Shown piece by piece: positions 8,184-16,242 of a DNA stretch of 64,000 nt. The first letter of the stretch is position 1. The number at the start of each line of letters is the position of its first letter. The notes under the pieces are model-generated. The model worked only from the letters and a program-made list of their open reading frames with translations, was not told the DNA's origin and did not search any database. This stretch comes from Segatella copri. GTDB lineage: Bacteria > Bacteroidota > Bacteroidia > Bacteroidales > Bacteroidaceae. Both the position numbers and the translations under genes were made by a program. The stretch lies in the NCBI RefSeq assembly GCF_015074785.1, contig NZ_CP042464.1:62001-126000 (forward strand), read 5' to 3'.

Positions 8184-9158
8184 ATGAAGACAGCAGATGA
8201 AATTTTAAGCATGGTAAATGAGTTTCTGGCTAATTTGCCTTACGAAAGAAAGCCAAAGTCTCTTTATGAGCCTATCAGATACGTACTTTCTATGGGTGGC
8301 AAGCGTATTCGTCCTACGCTCATGCTTCTGGGCTACAATCTTTTCAAGGACAAACCTGAGAAGATTCTGATGAATGCCGTTGCCCTGGAAACTTATCATA
8401 ACTATACTTTGCTGCATGATGACCTGATGGACAATGCTGATTTGCGTCGCGGTCATGAAACGGTTCATAAGAAATGGGATGCCAATACGGCAATCCTTTC
8501 GGGCGACAGCATGCTCGTTCTGGCTTATGAGCGTATGGCTCAATGTGATGAAAAGCATCTTGCCAAGGTGTTGAAACTCTTTACGACCACTGCCCTGGAA
8601 ATTGGTGAAGGTCAGCAGTTTGATATGGAGTTTGAAAACCGTAACGATGTGAAGGAGGAGGAATATATCGAGATGATCCGCCTCAAGACCAGCGTACTCC
8701 TGGCTTGTGCCCTGAAGATGGGTGCTATCCTTGCCGATGCTTCTGATGAGGATGCAGAGAACCTGTATAAGTTTGGCGAGCAGATAGGATTGGCGTTCCA
8801 GTTGCAGGATGATTACCTCGATGTTTACGGCGATACCAAGGTGTTCGGTAAGGAGATTGGTGGCGATATCACATCTAACAAGAAGACTTACATGCTCATC
8901 AATGCCTTCAACCATGCCAACGACGCTCAGCGTGCAGAACTGCAGAAGTGGGTTGATGCCGAGGAGTTCGACCGCAAGGAGAAGGTGGCTGCCGTTACCC
9001 GTCTTTACAACGAGATAGGTATCGACAAAATGGCGCAGGATAAGATTGCTTATTATTTCGAGCAGAGCAAGAAGTATCTGGATGCTGTGAATGTGCCTGC
9101 TGAGCGCAAGGAGGAATTGGCAAAGTATGCTCAGAAAATGATGAAGCGACAGTACTAA
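8184..9158 (+). CDS. polyprenyl diphosphate synthase (trans-isoprenyl synthase)
   Basis: Condenses IPP with allylic diphosphates to make longer isoprenoid chains. Both aspartate-rich motifs are present: FARM as LLHDDLMDNADLRRG (about residue 85) and SARM as LQDDYLDVYGD (about residue 215). The N-terminal GGKRIRPTL motif and the central IGEGQQFDMEF are typical. Whether the product is FPP, GGPP or a quinone side-chain precursor cannot be told from the sequence. It follows tonB by 41 bp in the same direction and would use the IPP made by IspH. Confidence 0.92.
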   Translation: MKTADEILSMVNEFLANLPYERKPKSLYEPIRYVLSMGGKRIRPTLMLLGYNLFKDKPEKILMNAVALETYHNYTLLHDDLMDNADLRRGHETVHKKWDANTAILSGDSMLVLAYERMAQCDEKHLAKVLKLFTTTALEIGEGQQFDMEFENRNDVKEEEYIEMIRLKTSVLLACALKMGAILADASDEDAENLYKFGEQIGLAFQLQDDYLDVYGDTKVFGKEIGGDITSNKKTYMLINAFNHANDAQRAELQKWVDAEEFDRKEKVAAVTRLYNEIGIDKMAQDKIAYYFEQSKKYLDAVNVPAERKEELAKYAQKMMKRQY

Positions 9159-9162
9159 TCAT

Positions 9163-9189
9163 AAAGTTCAAAGTTCAATGTTCAAAGTA
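9163..9189 (+). repeat. heptad array supplying the tatD start
   Basis: Units AAGTTCA, AAGTTCA, ATGTTCA, AAGT with a 7-bp period after an ATCATA leader. The third unit contains the ATG of the next gene, so its first residues (MFKV) come from the repeat. Confidence 0.7.
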
Positions 9190-10014
9190 ATAGATACACA
9201 TACGCATTTCGATGCGGAAGAGTTTGATGAGGATAGGGCGGAGGCTTTCGCCCGTGCCAAGGAAGCGGAGGTAGGCAAGGTGTTCTTGCCTGCCATCGAT
9301 GTGAAGACCACACACGCGGTCCTGGCATTGGCTAAGGAATATCCGGGCTATGCTTATCCGATGATTGGTCTGCATCCTGAAGAGGTGAAGGCTGACTGGA
9401 AGGAACAGCTGGCTGAACTCCGGAAGATACTGGAGGAGCATCGCATGACCGGTAATGCCAGTCAGGCGGATTCTCCTCAGTTTTCTGACTTGATCGCCAT
9501 CGGAGAGGTAGGACTTGATTATTACTGGAGCCGTGAGTTCGAAAACGAGCAGCTCGAGGCTTTCGAGGAACAGGTAAAATGGTCGGTAGAAACCCAGCTC
9601 CCGCTGATGATTCATTGCCGCAAGGCGCAGAACGAGATGGTACATCTGCTCAGAAAGTATGAGAAAGAACTGCCGGGTGGCGTCTTCCATTGCTTTACGG
9701 GCAATCAGAAGGAGGCAGAAGAACTCCTCTCGTTCGATAAGTTTGTATTGGGCGTCGGTGGCGTATCTACTTTCAAGAGCAGTCATCTGCGTGAAGACCT
9801 CCCTGCCGTAGTTCCTCTGGATCGCATCGTTCTGGAGACCGACAGTCCGTATATGGCGCCTGTTCCTTATCGCGGCAAGCGTAATGAGAGTGCTTTCGTG
9901 GTAGAAGTGATGAAGACGCTCGCCAAGGCTTATGGCATAAGCGAAGAGGAGTTTGCCCGACAGACCAACCTCAATGCAGAGCGGGTTTTTCCGCTATCCG
10001 TATCGCAAGTATAG
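9178..10014 (+). CDS. TatD family metal-dependent hydrolase (DNase)
   Basis: TIM-barrel metallohydrolase of the TatD family, with 3'-5' exonuclease or DNase activity in characterised members. Metal ligands are visible: DTHTHFD at residues 6-12, the glutamate in AIGEVGLDYYW, the histidine in LPLMIHCRKA, VFHCFTGN and the terminal aspartate in LETDSPYMAPVPYRGKRNES. The length of 278 residues is slightly above the usual 260 because of an insertion near residues 85-95 (EHRMTGNASQADSPQFSD). The start codon lies inside a heptad repeat. The gene sits 19 bp after the polyprenyl synthase. Confidence 0.92.
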   Translation: MFKVIDTHTHFDAEEFDEDRAEAFARAKEAEVGKVFLPAIDVKTTHAVLALAKEYPGYAYPMIGLHPEEVKADWKEQLAELRKILEEHRMTGNASQADSPQFSDLIAIGEVGLDYYWSREFENEQLEAFEEQVKWSVETQLPLMIHCRKAQNEMVHLLRKYEKELPGGVFHCFTGNQKEAEELLSFDKFVLGVGGVSTFKSSHLREDLPAVVPLDRIVLETDSPYMAPVPYRGKRNESAFVVEVMKTLAKAYGISEEEFARQTNLNAERVFPLSVSQV

Positions 10015-10088
10015 GACGCAAGCGTTCAAAACTCCTTAAATAAACATAAAAAAACAATGAAAGTTATGGTATTTCGGAGGAAAAGCAA

Positions 10089-10096
10089 TAATTTTG
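10089..10096 (+). promoter_or_regulatory. candidate -7 box upstream of tRNA-Ser
   Basis: TAATTTTG matches TAnnTTTG about 59 bp before the tRNA. No good -33 box is seen at 19-20 bp. It could drive tRNA-Ser and perhaps the exb operon. Confidence 0.35.
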
Positions 10097-10154
10097 CACT
10101 TCGAAATTGTTGCAGCAGCATGTTGCGGCGATTAAGAAGAGTTCTTCGGAATAT

Positions 10155-10242
10155 GGAAAGGTGCTCGAGTGGCTGAAGAGGCACGCCTGGAAAGCGTGTA
10201 ACCGGCAAAACCGGTTCGGGGGTTCGAATCCCCCTCTTTCCG
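10155..10242 (+). tRNA. tRNA-Ser (anticodon GGA)
   Basis: An 88-nt class II tRNA. The acceptor stem GGAAAGG pairs with TCTTTCC (last pair G-T), followed by discriminator G. The anticodon loop is CTGGAAA between CACGC and GCGTG, with GGA at 10189-10191. A long variable arm (CCGGCAAAACCGG) and a T arm GGGGG-TTCGAAT-CCCCC complete the fold. CCA is not encoded. It reads UCC and UCU serine codons and sits 23 bp before exbB. Confidence 0.97.
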
Positions 10243-10265
10243 CTTTTATATATATAATAAGGTAT

Positions 10266-10979
10266 ATGAAGAAAAATACAGCTATTGCACGTTTTGCAAT
10301 ATTGGTTTTCACATGGATGTGTTCTCTGCCTATGATGGCTCAAGAAGAGAACATGGGATTTCATCAAGCTCTTAAGACAAAGTTTATAGAGGGTAATGCG
10401 GGATTTATGTCTCTCGTTGCCATCGCCCTCATCGTGGGTATGGCTTTCTGTATCGAGCGCATCATCTATCTGAGTCTTTCTGAAATCAACGCCAAGAAGT
10501 TGATGCAGGATATCGACCAGAAGGTGTCGGCGGGAGATGTGGAAGGGGCTAAGACGCTCTGCCGGAATACCCGCGGACCGGTGGCTTCTATCTGCTACCA
10601 GGGTTTGATGCATATCAGCGAGAGTCTTGATGACATCGAACGCTCGGTAAGCGGATATGGTACCGTTCAGGCGGCTAATTTGGAGAAGGGATGCTCTTGG
10701 ATCAAACTCTTTATCGCTATGGCGCCATCGCTCGGATTCCTCGGAACCGTAATCGGTATGGTCATGTCGTTCGACCAGATTCAGCAGGCGGGCGATATCA
10801 GTCCTACTATCGTTGCTTCGGGTATGAAAGTGGCGCTCATCACTACTATCTTCGGTATCATCGTAGCCCTCATCCTTCAGGTTTTCTATAACTACATCCT
10901 TTCTAAGGTGGAGCACCTGACAAGCCAGATGGAGGAGTCGGCGGTTACTTTAATGGATATTATTGCCAAGAATAAATAA
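10266..10979 (+). CDS. exbB: MotA/TolQ/ExbB proton channel family protein
   Basis: Proton-channel subunit of the ExbB-ExbD-TonB motor in the inner membrane. The ATG at 10266 gives 237 residues with a signal-like first helix (MKKNTAIARFAILVFTWMC). An upstream in-frame ATG at 10107 would read through the tRNA gene and is rejected. Hydrophobic segments lie at about 45-65, 145-170 and 190-215. The conserved ExbB signature is seen in LFIAMAPSLGFLGTVIGMV and SPTIVASGMKVALITTIFG. It heads an operon of four genes ending at 12626. Confidence 0.92.
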   Translation: MKKNTAIARFAILVFTWMCSLPMMAQEENMGFHQALKTKFIEGNAGFMSLVAIALIVGMAFCIERIIYLSLSEINAKKLMQDIDQKVSAGDVEGAKTLCRNTRGPVASICYQGLMHISESLDDIERSVSGYGTVQAANLEKGCSWIKLFIAMAPSLGFLGTVIGMVMSFDQIQQAGDISPTIVASGMKVALITTIFGIIVALILQVFYNYILSKVEHLTSQMEESAVTLMDIIAKNK

Positions 10980-10991
10980 ACGAAGAGAGAA

Positions 10992-11504
10992 ATGGTTAAA
11001 TTTCAATTTTCAAAGCAGAAGACGAAGTCGGCCGAAAAGATATCGCAGCAGGTGTTCTATATCATGATAGGATTGGCGGTGCTGGTTTTCGGTCTGTTCT
11101 TTTTGGTAGGCTACGATTTGCCTTTCGAAGAGAACCCCGACTTTAATGCGCCTCTCTTTACCGATGTGCTCATCCTGCTGATGTGGCTCTTCCTGATAGG
11201 AGGTACAGGTCTGGCAGTCTTTTCGATGATCAGAGATTATTGCAGCAGCAAGTCGGAGGCTGTAGTGAATGGCATTCCCGTGCGCCGCATCTTCCGCATC
11301 ACATGGATCGGAACTTTGGCAGTTTTGCTGCTTACCTTCCTTTTGGGCGGTTCTGCTCCGATGCTCATCAATGGCGAGAATTATGCCGACTGGCTCTGGC
11401 TCAAGCTTTCAGATATGTTTGTCATCACATCGCTCCTGATGCTGGTGGCAGGAATCGGTGCCGTCTGTTTCGGTGCCACACGTTATATTCGGAAGAAAAA
11501 CTAA
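10992..11504 (+). CDS. four-helix membrane protein of the exb operon, unknown function
   Basis: A 170-residue protein that I do not recognise by name. It has four predicted membrane helices, at about residues 22-42, 57-79, 105-125 and 140-160, and a short basic C-terminus (RYIRKKN). Positive charges cluster at the N-terminus (MVKFQFSKQKTKSAEK) and in the second loop (SKSEAVVNGIPVRRIFR). It lies 12 bp after exbB and 43 bp before exbD, so it is almost surely cotranscribed and may be an accessory subunit of the motor. No catalytic motif is visible. Confidence 0.75.
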   Translation: MVKFQFSKQKTKSAEKISQQVFYIMIGLAVLVFGLFFLVGYDLPFEENPDFNAPLFTDVLILLMWLFLIGGTGLAVFSMIRDYCSSKSEAVVNGIPVRRIFRITWIGTLAVLLLTFLLGGSAPMLINGENYADWLWLKLSDMFVITSLLMLVAGIGAVCFGATRYIRKKN

Positions 11505-11525
11505 AGAGAGCTCTTTGGGCTCTCT
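11505..11525 (+). terminator. small hairpin inside the exb operon
   Basis: AGAGAGC and GCTCTCT enclose a 7-nt loop directly after the stop of the membrane protein gene. It may modulate the exbB:exbD ratio or protect an RNA end; there is no T run. Confidence 0.35.
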
Positions 11526-11547
11526 ATTCTATAAATAAGGATTAAAT

Positions 11548-12165
11548 ATGCTGATTAGAAGGAAGCAACACGAAACCCCGGGACTGAATACCACATCTAC
11601 AGCCGACATTTCGTTCATGCTGTTGATATTCTTCCTTGTCACCACATCGATGGATGTGGATAAGGGACTGTTGCGCCAACTCCCTTCACCTGAACCGCAG
11701 AAGAAGGAGCAGCAGCAGACGGCGGTAGACAAGGCTAACCTGATGGCGCTGCGCCTGACAGCTGGCGATACGCTTTTGGTTAATGACAAGCCGATGAAGG
11801 TGAGCCAGCTCAAGGAAGAAACCATCCGCTTTGTACACCGCCTGGGCAAGAAACATCTCATCTCTATCGAGAGTGACCGCGATGCCGACTATAATCTCTA
11901 TTTCCAGATGCAGAATCAGCTGATGGAAGCATATAGCCAGCTACGCAACGAAACAGCCCAGAAGAAATATCACAGGAATTATGCCCTCTTGAACAATGAC
12001 CAGAAAGAACAGGTGCGCAACATCTGTCCGCAGCGCATCACAGAGTCGTATGCCAACGCAATGACTCAAACCGACCAGCGTGTTGATGCCAATGCTGAAG
12101 AAAAGCAAGGGGAAGAAAAATCGGCAGAAACAGCTACAGAACAGCAGAAAGGAGGTAAACAATGA
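11548..12165 (+). CDS. exbD: ExbD/TolR family biopolymer transport protein
   Basis: Small inner-membrane partner of ExbB. The N-terminus MLIRRKQHETPGLNTTSTADISFMLLIFFLVTTS has the single membrane helix with the conserved aspartate (D25 in TADISFM) needed for proton use. A periplasmic domain follows, and then an unusually long hydrophilic tail (residues 120-205) rich in Gln, Glu and Lys, ending in EKSAETATEQQKGGKQ. A strong AGGAGG Shine-Dalgarno for the next gene is contained in its last codons, and the stop overlaps the next start (ATGA). Confidence 0.9.
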   Translation: MLIRRKQHETPGLNTTSTADISFMLLIFFLVTTSMDVDKGLLRQLPSPEPQKKEQQQTAVDKANLMALRLTAGDTLLVNDKPMKVSQLKEETIRFVHRLGKKHLISIESDRDADYNLYFQMQNQLMEAYSQLRNETAQKKYHRNYALLNNDQKEQVRNICPQRITESYANAMTQTDQRVDANAEEKQGEEKSAETATEQQKGGKQ

Positions 12166-12626
12166 TGAATTTTCATAAGAAATCGCATGAAGTGCCAGGG
12201 TTGAATACATCTTCTCTGCCAGACCTGATTTTCTCCGTACTGTTCTTCTTTATGATTGTTACCCACATGCGCCAGGTTACCTTGAAGGTAGACTGCCGTT
12301 TGCCACAAGGCAAGGAACTCACCCGCCTGACCAAGAAATCGGCTGTGAGCCATATCTATATAGGTAAACCAACCAAAGAGATGCAGGCTAAGTATGGTAC
12401 CGGTACCCAGATCCAGTTGAATGACAAGTTTGCTTCGGCTCCCGAAGTGATGGATTACATTTCGGCAGAAAAGAAGCGTATGTCACCGGAAGACCAGAAG
12501 CTGATGACCGTATCAATCAAAGCGGATCAGGAAACCAAGATGGGTGTGATAACCGATGTAAAGCAGGCTTTGCGCCAGGCAAAAGCATTAAAAATCAGTT
12601 ATTCTGCTACAGAAAAAGGAAAATAA
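12162..12626 (+). CDS. exbD: second ExbD/TolR family protein
   Basis: A second ExbD paralogue of 154 residues. The helix MMNFHKKSHEVPGLNTSSLP then DLIFSVLFFFMIVTHM again has the aspartate before the membrane helix (SLPDLIF). It overlaps the previous gene by 4 bp and is preceded by an AGGAGG ribosome-binding site, strong for this phylum, which suggests translational coupling. Two different ExbD proteins beside one ExbB are common in Bacteroidetes and could form a hetero-dimer in the motor. Confidence 0.9.
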   Translation: MMNFHKKSHEVPGLNTSSLPDLIFSVLFFFMIVTHMRQVTLKVDCRLPQGKELTRLTKKSAVSHIYIGKPTKEMQAKYGTGTQIQLNDKFASAPEVMDYISAEKKRMSPEDQKLMTVSIKADQETKMGVITDVKQALRQAKALKISYSATEKGK

Positions 12627-12657
12627 TATTAATTTATCATTTTTTTCTCTTAAAAAA

Positions 12658-12688
12658 TTGCTTTTATTAATTTTTTGTATTATCTTTG
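12658..12688 (+). promoter_or_regulatory. promoter of the Lrp/AsnC regulator
   Basis: TTG (12658-12660), 20 nt spacing, then TATCTTTG (12681-12688). It argues that translation starts at the ATG at 12708, not at an upstream in-frame TTG within the promoter. Confidence 0.65.
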
Positions 12689-12707
12689 CAAGCAAATTAT
12701 TAGTATT

Positions 12708-13226
12708 ATGTCAAAACAAATTTTAGATTCATTAGATAGGCAGATTCTGAAGCTGATTTCTCAGGATGCCCGTATTCCATTTTTGGAAGTGGCACGCGCT
12801 TGCAATGTGAGCGGTGCTGCCATTCATCAGCGTGTAGCTAAACTTACAAATCTTGGTATCATCAAGGGTTCACAATTCATCATTGACCCAGAAAAGATAG
12901 GTTACGAAACTTGTGCCTATATGGGACTCTATTTGAGGGAGCCTGAGAAGTTTGACCAGGTTGTAGAGGAGTTGAAGAAGATTCCTGAGGTTGTAGAGTG
13001 CCACTATACTACAGGCAGCTTTGATATGTTTATCAAGATTTACGCGCTGAACAACCACCATCTCCTGGAAATCATCCATGATAAGTTGCAGCCACTGGGA
13101 TTGTCTCGCAGCGAGACCATCATCTCTTTTAATGCATCTATCAACCGTCAGCTTTCTATGCAGGACCTCAAGAGCTTCAACGATGAAGAAGAGGAAACTG
13201 ATGAGGAGGCTGCAGCAGAGAAATAA
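12708..13226 (+). CDS. Lrp/AsnC family transcriptional regulator
   Basis: A 172-residue feast/famine regulator. The N-terminal winged helix-turn-helix covers about residues 5-60 (LDRQILKLISQDARIPFLEVA, then VSGAAIHQRVAKL). The C-terminal RAM ligand-binding domain has VVECHYTTGSFDMFIKIYA. An acidic tail ends the protein (NDEEEETDEEAAAEK). The effector is probably an amino acid, but which one cannot be told. It has its own promoter and a short 5' leader. It is monocistronic and ends in a shared terminator with folA. Confidence 0.92.
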   Translation: MSKQILDSLDRQILKLISQDARIPFLEVARACNVSGAAIHQRVAKLTNLGIIKGSQFIIDPEKIGYETCAYMGLYLREPEKFDQVVEELKKIPEVVECHYTTGSFDMFIKIYALNNHHLLEIIHDKLQPLGLSRSETIISFNASINRQLSMQDLKSFNDEEEETDEEAAAEK

Positions 13227-13242
13227 GATATAAAAAAGAAAA

Positions 13243-13274
13243 AAAGCAGTAGCTCCCTGCGGGATTACTGCTTT
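13243..13274. terminator. bidirectional terminator between the Lrp gene and folA
   Basis: AAAGCAGTA (13243-13251) pairs with TACTGCTTT (13266-13274) around an inner CCC/GGG stem. A run of A on one side and T on the other allow use from both strands. It overlaps the last codons of folA. Confidence 0.65.
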
Positions 13275-13804
13275 CTATAAAGGGTGAGGAATGTGAACGG
13301 TAAGCCGTTTTCATTCCTCATTTCTTTTTCTGTCACTTCCCATTCTGCCGGATTGATTTCCGGAAAGAAGGTATCGGCATGTTCAGGCTCCTTTTCTACG
13401 ATTGTGAGATAAAGCTTGTCTGCAAAAGGCAAAGCCTGTTCATATATGCTGGCTCCTCCGATGATGAAACATTCATCTGATGCTTCTTTGCTTCCAATCG
13501 CTTCTTTGCTTGCTGCCGCTTCTTTGCTTCCAACAGATTCTTTCCTTGCTGCCAGCGCTTCTTCCAGAGAGGTGTATACTTCGCACCCTGTTATCTGCTC
13601 TTTTGTCTTCGAGATAACAATATTGCGGCGGTTGGGCAAGGCTCCGTTCGGCAGCGACTCAAATGTCTTCCTGCCCATGATAATCGTATGTCCAGTTGTG
13701 AGCATACGAAATCGGGTCATGTCCGATGGGATGGCGTAGAGCAACCGGTTCTTGTACCCGATAGCTCTATGCACTTTTGATATACAGGCAATGATGCTGA
13801 ACAT
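13265..13804 (-). CDS. folA: dihydrofolate reductase with repeat insertion
   Basis: Reduces dihydrofolate to tetrahydrofolate with NADPH. Core motifs are AIGYKNRLLYAIPSDMTRFR (catalytic aspartate in PSDM), IIMGRKTFESLP, LPNRRNIVIS and CFIIGGASIYEQALP. The length is 179 residues against about 160 for the family. The extra part is a low-complexity insert of SKEA-type hexapeptides (KESVGSKEAAASKEAIGSKE) between the VYTSLEEAL helix and the IIGG motif, encoded by four 18-bp tandem units at 13482-13553. The insert lies in a surface loop region, so activity is probably kept. No thyA is adjacent. Confidence 0.93.
   Translation of the reverse strand: MFSIIACISKVHRAIGYKNRLLYAIPSDMTRFRMLTTGHTIIMGRKTFESLPNGALPNRRNIVISKTKEQITGCEVYTSLEEALAARKESVGSKEAAASKEAIGSKEASDECFIIGGASIYEQALPFADKLYLTIVEKEPEHADTFFPEINPAEWEVTEKEMRNENGLPFTFLTLYRKQ
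13482..13553 (-). repeat. four 18-bp tandem units inside folA
   Basis: On the plus strand the units begin GCTTCTTTGCTT (three times) and GATTCTTTCCTT, ending alternately CCAAyM or GCTGCC, so the true period may be 36 bp. They stay in frame and add about 24 residues to DHFR. Confidence 0.85.
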
Positions 13805-13814
13805 TTTTTATTTT

Positions 13815-13846
13815 AATGTTGAATGTTGAGTGTTGAATGTTGAATT
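13815..13846. repeat. TGTTGAA heptad array (32 bp), copy in intergenic DNA
   Basis: Period-7 units TGTTGAA/TGTTGAG. The whole 32-bp stretch is identical, same strand, to 57862-57893 inside a coding region. Confidence 0.85.
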
Positions 13847-13857
13847 ATTCATTCTTG

Positions 13858-13897
13858 CTGTAAACTGTTAACTATAAACTGTTAACTGTAAACTGTT
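13858..13897. repeat. CTGTTAA heptad array at the rsmF-like stop codon
   Basis: Units CTGTTAA, CTATAAA, CTGTTAA, CTGTAAA with a 7-bp period. It encodes the last residues (QFTVNSL) and the stop codon (13872-13874) of the methyltransferase. Confidence 0.75.
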
Positions 13898-15287
13898 CTT
13901 CCGGAACATGGCTACTCTTGATCTTCCACTCCTGCGGATAGAGGTTGTTGGCACGGTTGCCGATGTTCTTTTCCCAGCCTATCGGAACCTGTCTGTAGGT
14001 TACCAGAACATAACCCTTAGGCGTATCGGCAGGTAGATTCACAGCCTCCTTGCGAAGGTAGCGGATGGCATCTTCGTAGGATAACTCCACCTGTGGGAAG
14101 TGATTTTTGTTGAGCATCGTAGAGAGAGCGAGAGCCTGGTCGGGGATAAGTCCCTTTCCCTTGTCTGTTCCCAGTTTCACACCTGCATGCAGCACCTTCA
14201 GGTTCTTTTCAGCCTGGTCGTAGATGTCTTTCCATCTGCCCGGAATGGCGTAAACAGTCTCGTTGCTTTCTGCAGGCATCCATTCCGTATCAGTCTTCAG
14301 CCAGCCGTCCGGAATCTCCGGTCCCTTTCCTTTAGCCACCTTCTTGTCTTTCTTTTTCTTATCCTTTCTGTTCTCCTTGGCTTGTGAGCCGGCTTCCCAT
14401 TCGCCCTCTTTCTTCAGAATCGCCATAAACAGACCTTCGCCTCGCGAAACGCCAGGAATGAACCGGTAAACAGGGAAGTCGGTGCCCGTGAGGTTGCGGG
14501 TGATGTTCCATGTATCTTCTACACCCTCCAGTGCCATCACTTCAGCGCCAAGTTCTTCGCATATCCAGGCAACGTTCTCCTCATCTTCGTGCGCATTGAA
14601 GGTGCAGGTAGAGTAAATCAGGATACCGCCTGGCTTCAGACAGTTCCAGATATCCGATACGATTTCGCGCTGCAGCTGCCAGCAGTTGTTCACATTCTGG
14701 GTACTCCATTCGCCGATAGCCCCTTCATCTTTGCGGAACATTCCTTCGCCGGAGCAGGGAACATCGGTAAGGATCACATCAAACTGCAACTTCGATTTCT
14801 TGTAATCGCGGGGATAGTTGTTGGTTACAATCATATCCGGATGACCGAACTTCTGTACGTTCTCGGCAAGAATCTGCGAGCGGGTGCGCATCGGTTCGTT
14901 GCTGAAGAGCAGACTCCCTTCCGGCAAGGCAGCCCTTACGGCAGTCGACTTTCCGCCAGGGGCAGCACAGAGATCCAGCATCATCACCGGTTCTTTTACG
15001 TACTGTCGGATAGCCATATCAACAAACATAGATGAGGCTTCCTGTACATAATATAAGCCGGCATGCAGCAGCGGATCGAAGGTGAATCCGGGACGGGTAG
15101 AGAGATAACGTCCGGTTTCCGGACACCAGGGAACCGGTTTGCCATCAGCATCCTTGCATTTGAAAGGATTGATGCGGATGCTGGTTGGTACCTCCTCTTC
15201 AAGGATAGCATGCTCCAGACGCTGATACAGCTTTTCGCCCATCAGCGCCTGCGTATATGTTCTGAAATCTTCAGGTAATGTCTTCAT
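13872..15287 (-). CDS. RsmF-like 16S rRNA (cytosine-C5) methyltransferase
   Basis: A 471-residue SAM-dependent methyltransferase of the NOL1/NOP2/Sun family that modifies cytosine in rRNA. The SAM-binding motif is MLDLCAAPGGKSTAVRAALP. The two catalytic cysteine motifs are DVPCSGEGMFRKD and YSTCTFNAHEDE. A lysine-rich linker (ENRKDKKKKDKKVAKGKG) leads to a C-terminal PUA-like region with YLRKEAVNLPADTPKGYVLV, as in RsmF/YebU. The last residues and the stop codon are supplied by a heptad repeat, so the natural end may once have been different. A promoter lies at 15315-15345. Confidence 0.9.
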   Translation of the reverse strand: MKTLPEDFRTYTQALMGEKLYQRLEHAILEEEVPTSIRINPFKCKDADGKPVPWCPETGRYLSTRPGFTFDPLLHAGLYYVQEASSMFVDMAIRQYVKEPVMMLDLCAAPGGKSTAVRAALPEGSLLFSNEPMRTRSQILAENVQKFGHPDMIVTNNYPRDYKKSKLQFDVILTDVPCSGEGMFRKDEGAIGEWSTQNVNNCWQLQREIVSDIWNCLKPGGILIYSTCTFNAHEDEENVAWICEELGAEVMALEGVEDTWNITRNLTGTDFPVYRFIPGVSRGEGLFMAILKKEGEWEAGSQAKENRKDKKKKDKKVAKGKGPEIPDGWLKTDTEWMPAESNETVYAIPGRWKDIYDQAEKNLKVLHAGVKLGTDKGKGLIPDQALALSTMLNKNHFPQVELSYEDAIRYLRKEAVNLPADTPKGYVLVTYRQVPIGWEKNIGNRANNLYPQEWKIKSSHVPEEQFTVNSL

Positions 15288-15314
15288 TCTGTCTCTTTTT
15301 CTTTAATTTGTTTG

Positions 15315-15345
15315 CAAAAATAAGAAATTTTTCGTTTCTTTGCAA
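15315..15345 (-). promoter_or_regulatory. promoter of the rsmF-like gene
   Basis: On the minus strand TTG (15343-15345), 20 nt, then TATTTTTG (15315-15322), 28 bp before the start codon. Confidence 0.55.
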
Positions 15346-15421
15346 CTAAATCGCGAAGAGATGCGTCTAAGAAGCAGAAATTTTTCAAATAACAAGGTAA
15401 AAACAATAAAAAAATAATGAT

Positions 15422-16156
15422 ATGAAGAAAGCAATATTGGCATTAGCGCTCGTTATGAGCATCGGAGCCACCCAAGTGTCTTTGGCGTCTTCTGCTCCAA
15501 AACATCGTTATCATCCAACTACCCAACAGGTAGATTCAAAGGCTGCCCCTGCATCTGCCGCACAGCCATCTGCTTCGAAGGATAAAGACGACGAGGCATT
15601 GGAGGCTTATTCTGATACAACCAGTACAGATTCGGCTAACTATGATGATTATGATGAGAATGATAATAGGTCTGTTCATTCTAGATACAGTTTAGACAAC
15701 TATGATGATCCGTTCGATTTCATCGGTTCGGTATTTGGTGGCGGAGCGCTGGCTGTTATGATCATCTTCTGTATCATCTTCGGTCTGCTGTTTGTCTTTG
15801 CTCCGCTGATCATCGTATTTCTGGTTATCAGATATCTGATTCGCCGCCATAACGACCGGATGAAACTGGCGGAAATGGCGATGGAGAAGGGCATCAATGT
15901 TCCGGAAAGCGACCGGCCGATAGACAAGCAGAGCGATGAGTATCTGGTAAAGCGTGGATTGAGAAATGCCTTCCTGGGAGCCGGCTTGTGCGCCATGTTT
16001 GCCTGGTGGGATGCTGATTTCCTGGCTGGCATCGGAGCCCTGGTCTTCTTCTATGGCATCGGTCAGACCATTATCGGCTCGCTTCCTGCCATCAAGGACT
16101 GGTGGAAGAACCGTCATGGCGATCAGGGCACGGGATATAATGGAACTCCGGTCTAG
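15422..16156 (+). CDS. DUF6249-like exported/membrane protein
   Basis: A 244-residue protein with a signal peptide (MKKAILALALVMSIGATQVSLASS), a low-complexity acidic segment (residues 50-95, many Asp, Tyr and Ser), two close hydrophobic segments at about 105-140, a basic stretch (RYLIRRHNDRMKLAEMAMEKG) and two more hydrophobic segments at about 180-215. The C-terminal part (KRGLRNAFLGAGLCAMF) resembles the DUF6249 membrane domain found beside ECF sigma genes; that assignment is from memory of the family. It precedes the sigma factor gene by 86 bp in the same direction, so it may be part of the same regulatory module. Function unknown. Confidence 0.65.
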   Translation: MKKAILALALVMSIGATQVSLASSAPKHRYHPTTQQVDSKAAPASAAQPSASKDKDDEALEAYSDTTSTDSANYDDYDENDNRSVHSRYSLDNYDDPFDFIGSVFGGGALAVMIIFCIIFGLLFVFAPLIIVFLVIRYLIRRHNDRMKLAEMAMEKGINVPESDRPIDKQSDEYLVKRGLRNAFLGAGLCAMFAWWDADFLAGIGALVFFYGIGQTIIGSLPAIKDWWKNRHGDQGTGYNGTPV

Positions 16157-16242
16157 CAGCCGACATTCAATATATCATGGCTTCTCAATAGGAGGGGAAG
16201 TCACAAGGAAAAGAACAACAATTATTAGTTAATATATATAAG

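Noticed and set aside
10107..10265. Upstream extension of the exbB frame
   Set aside because: It reads through the tRNA-Ser gene; the ATG at 10266 gives a normal N-terminal helix.
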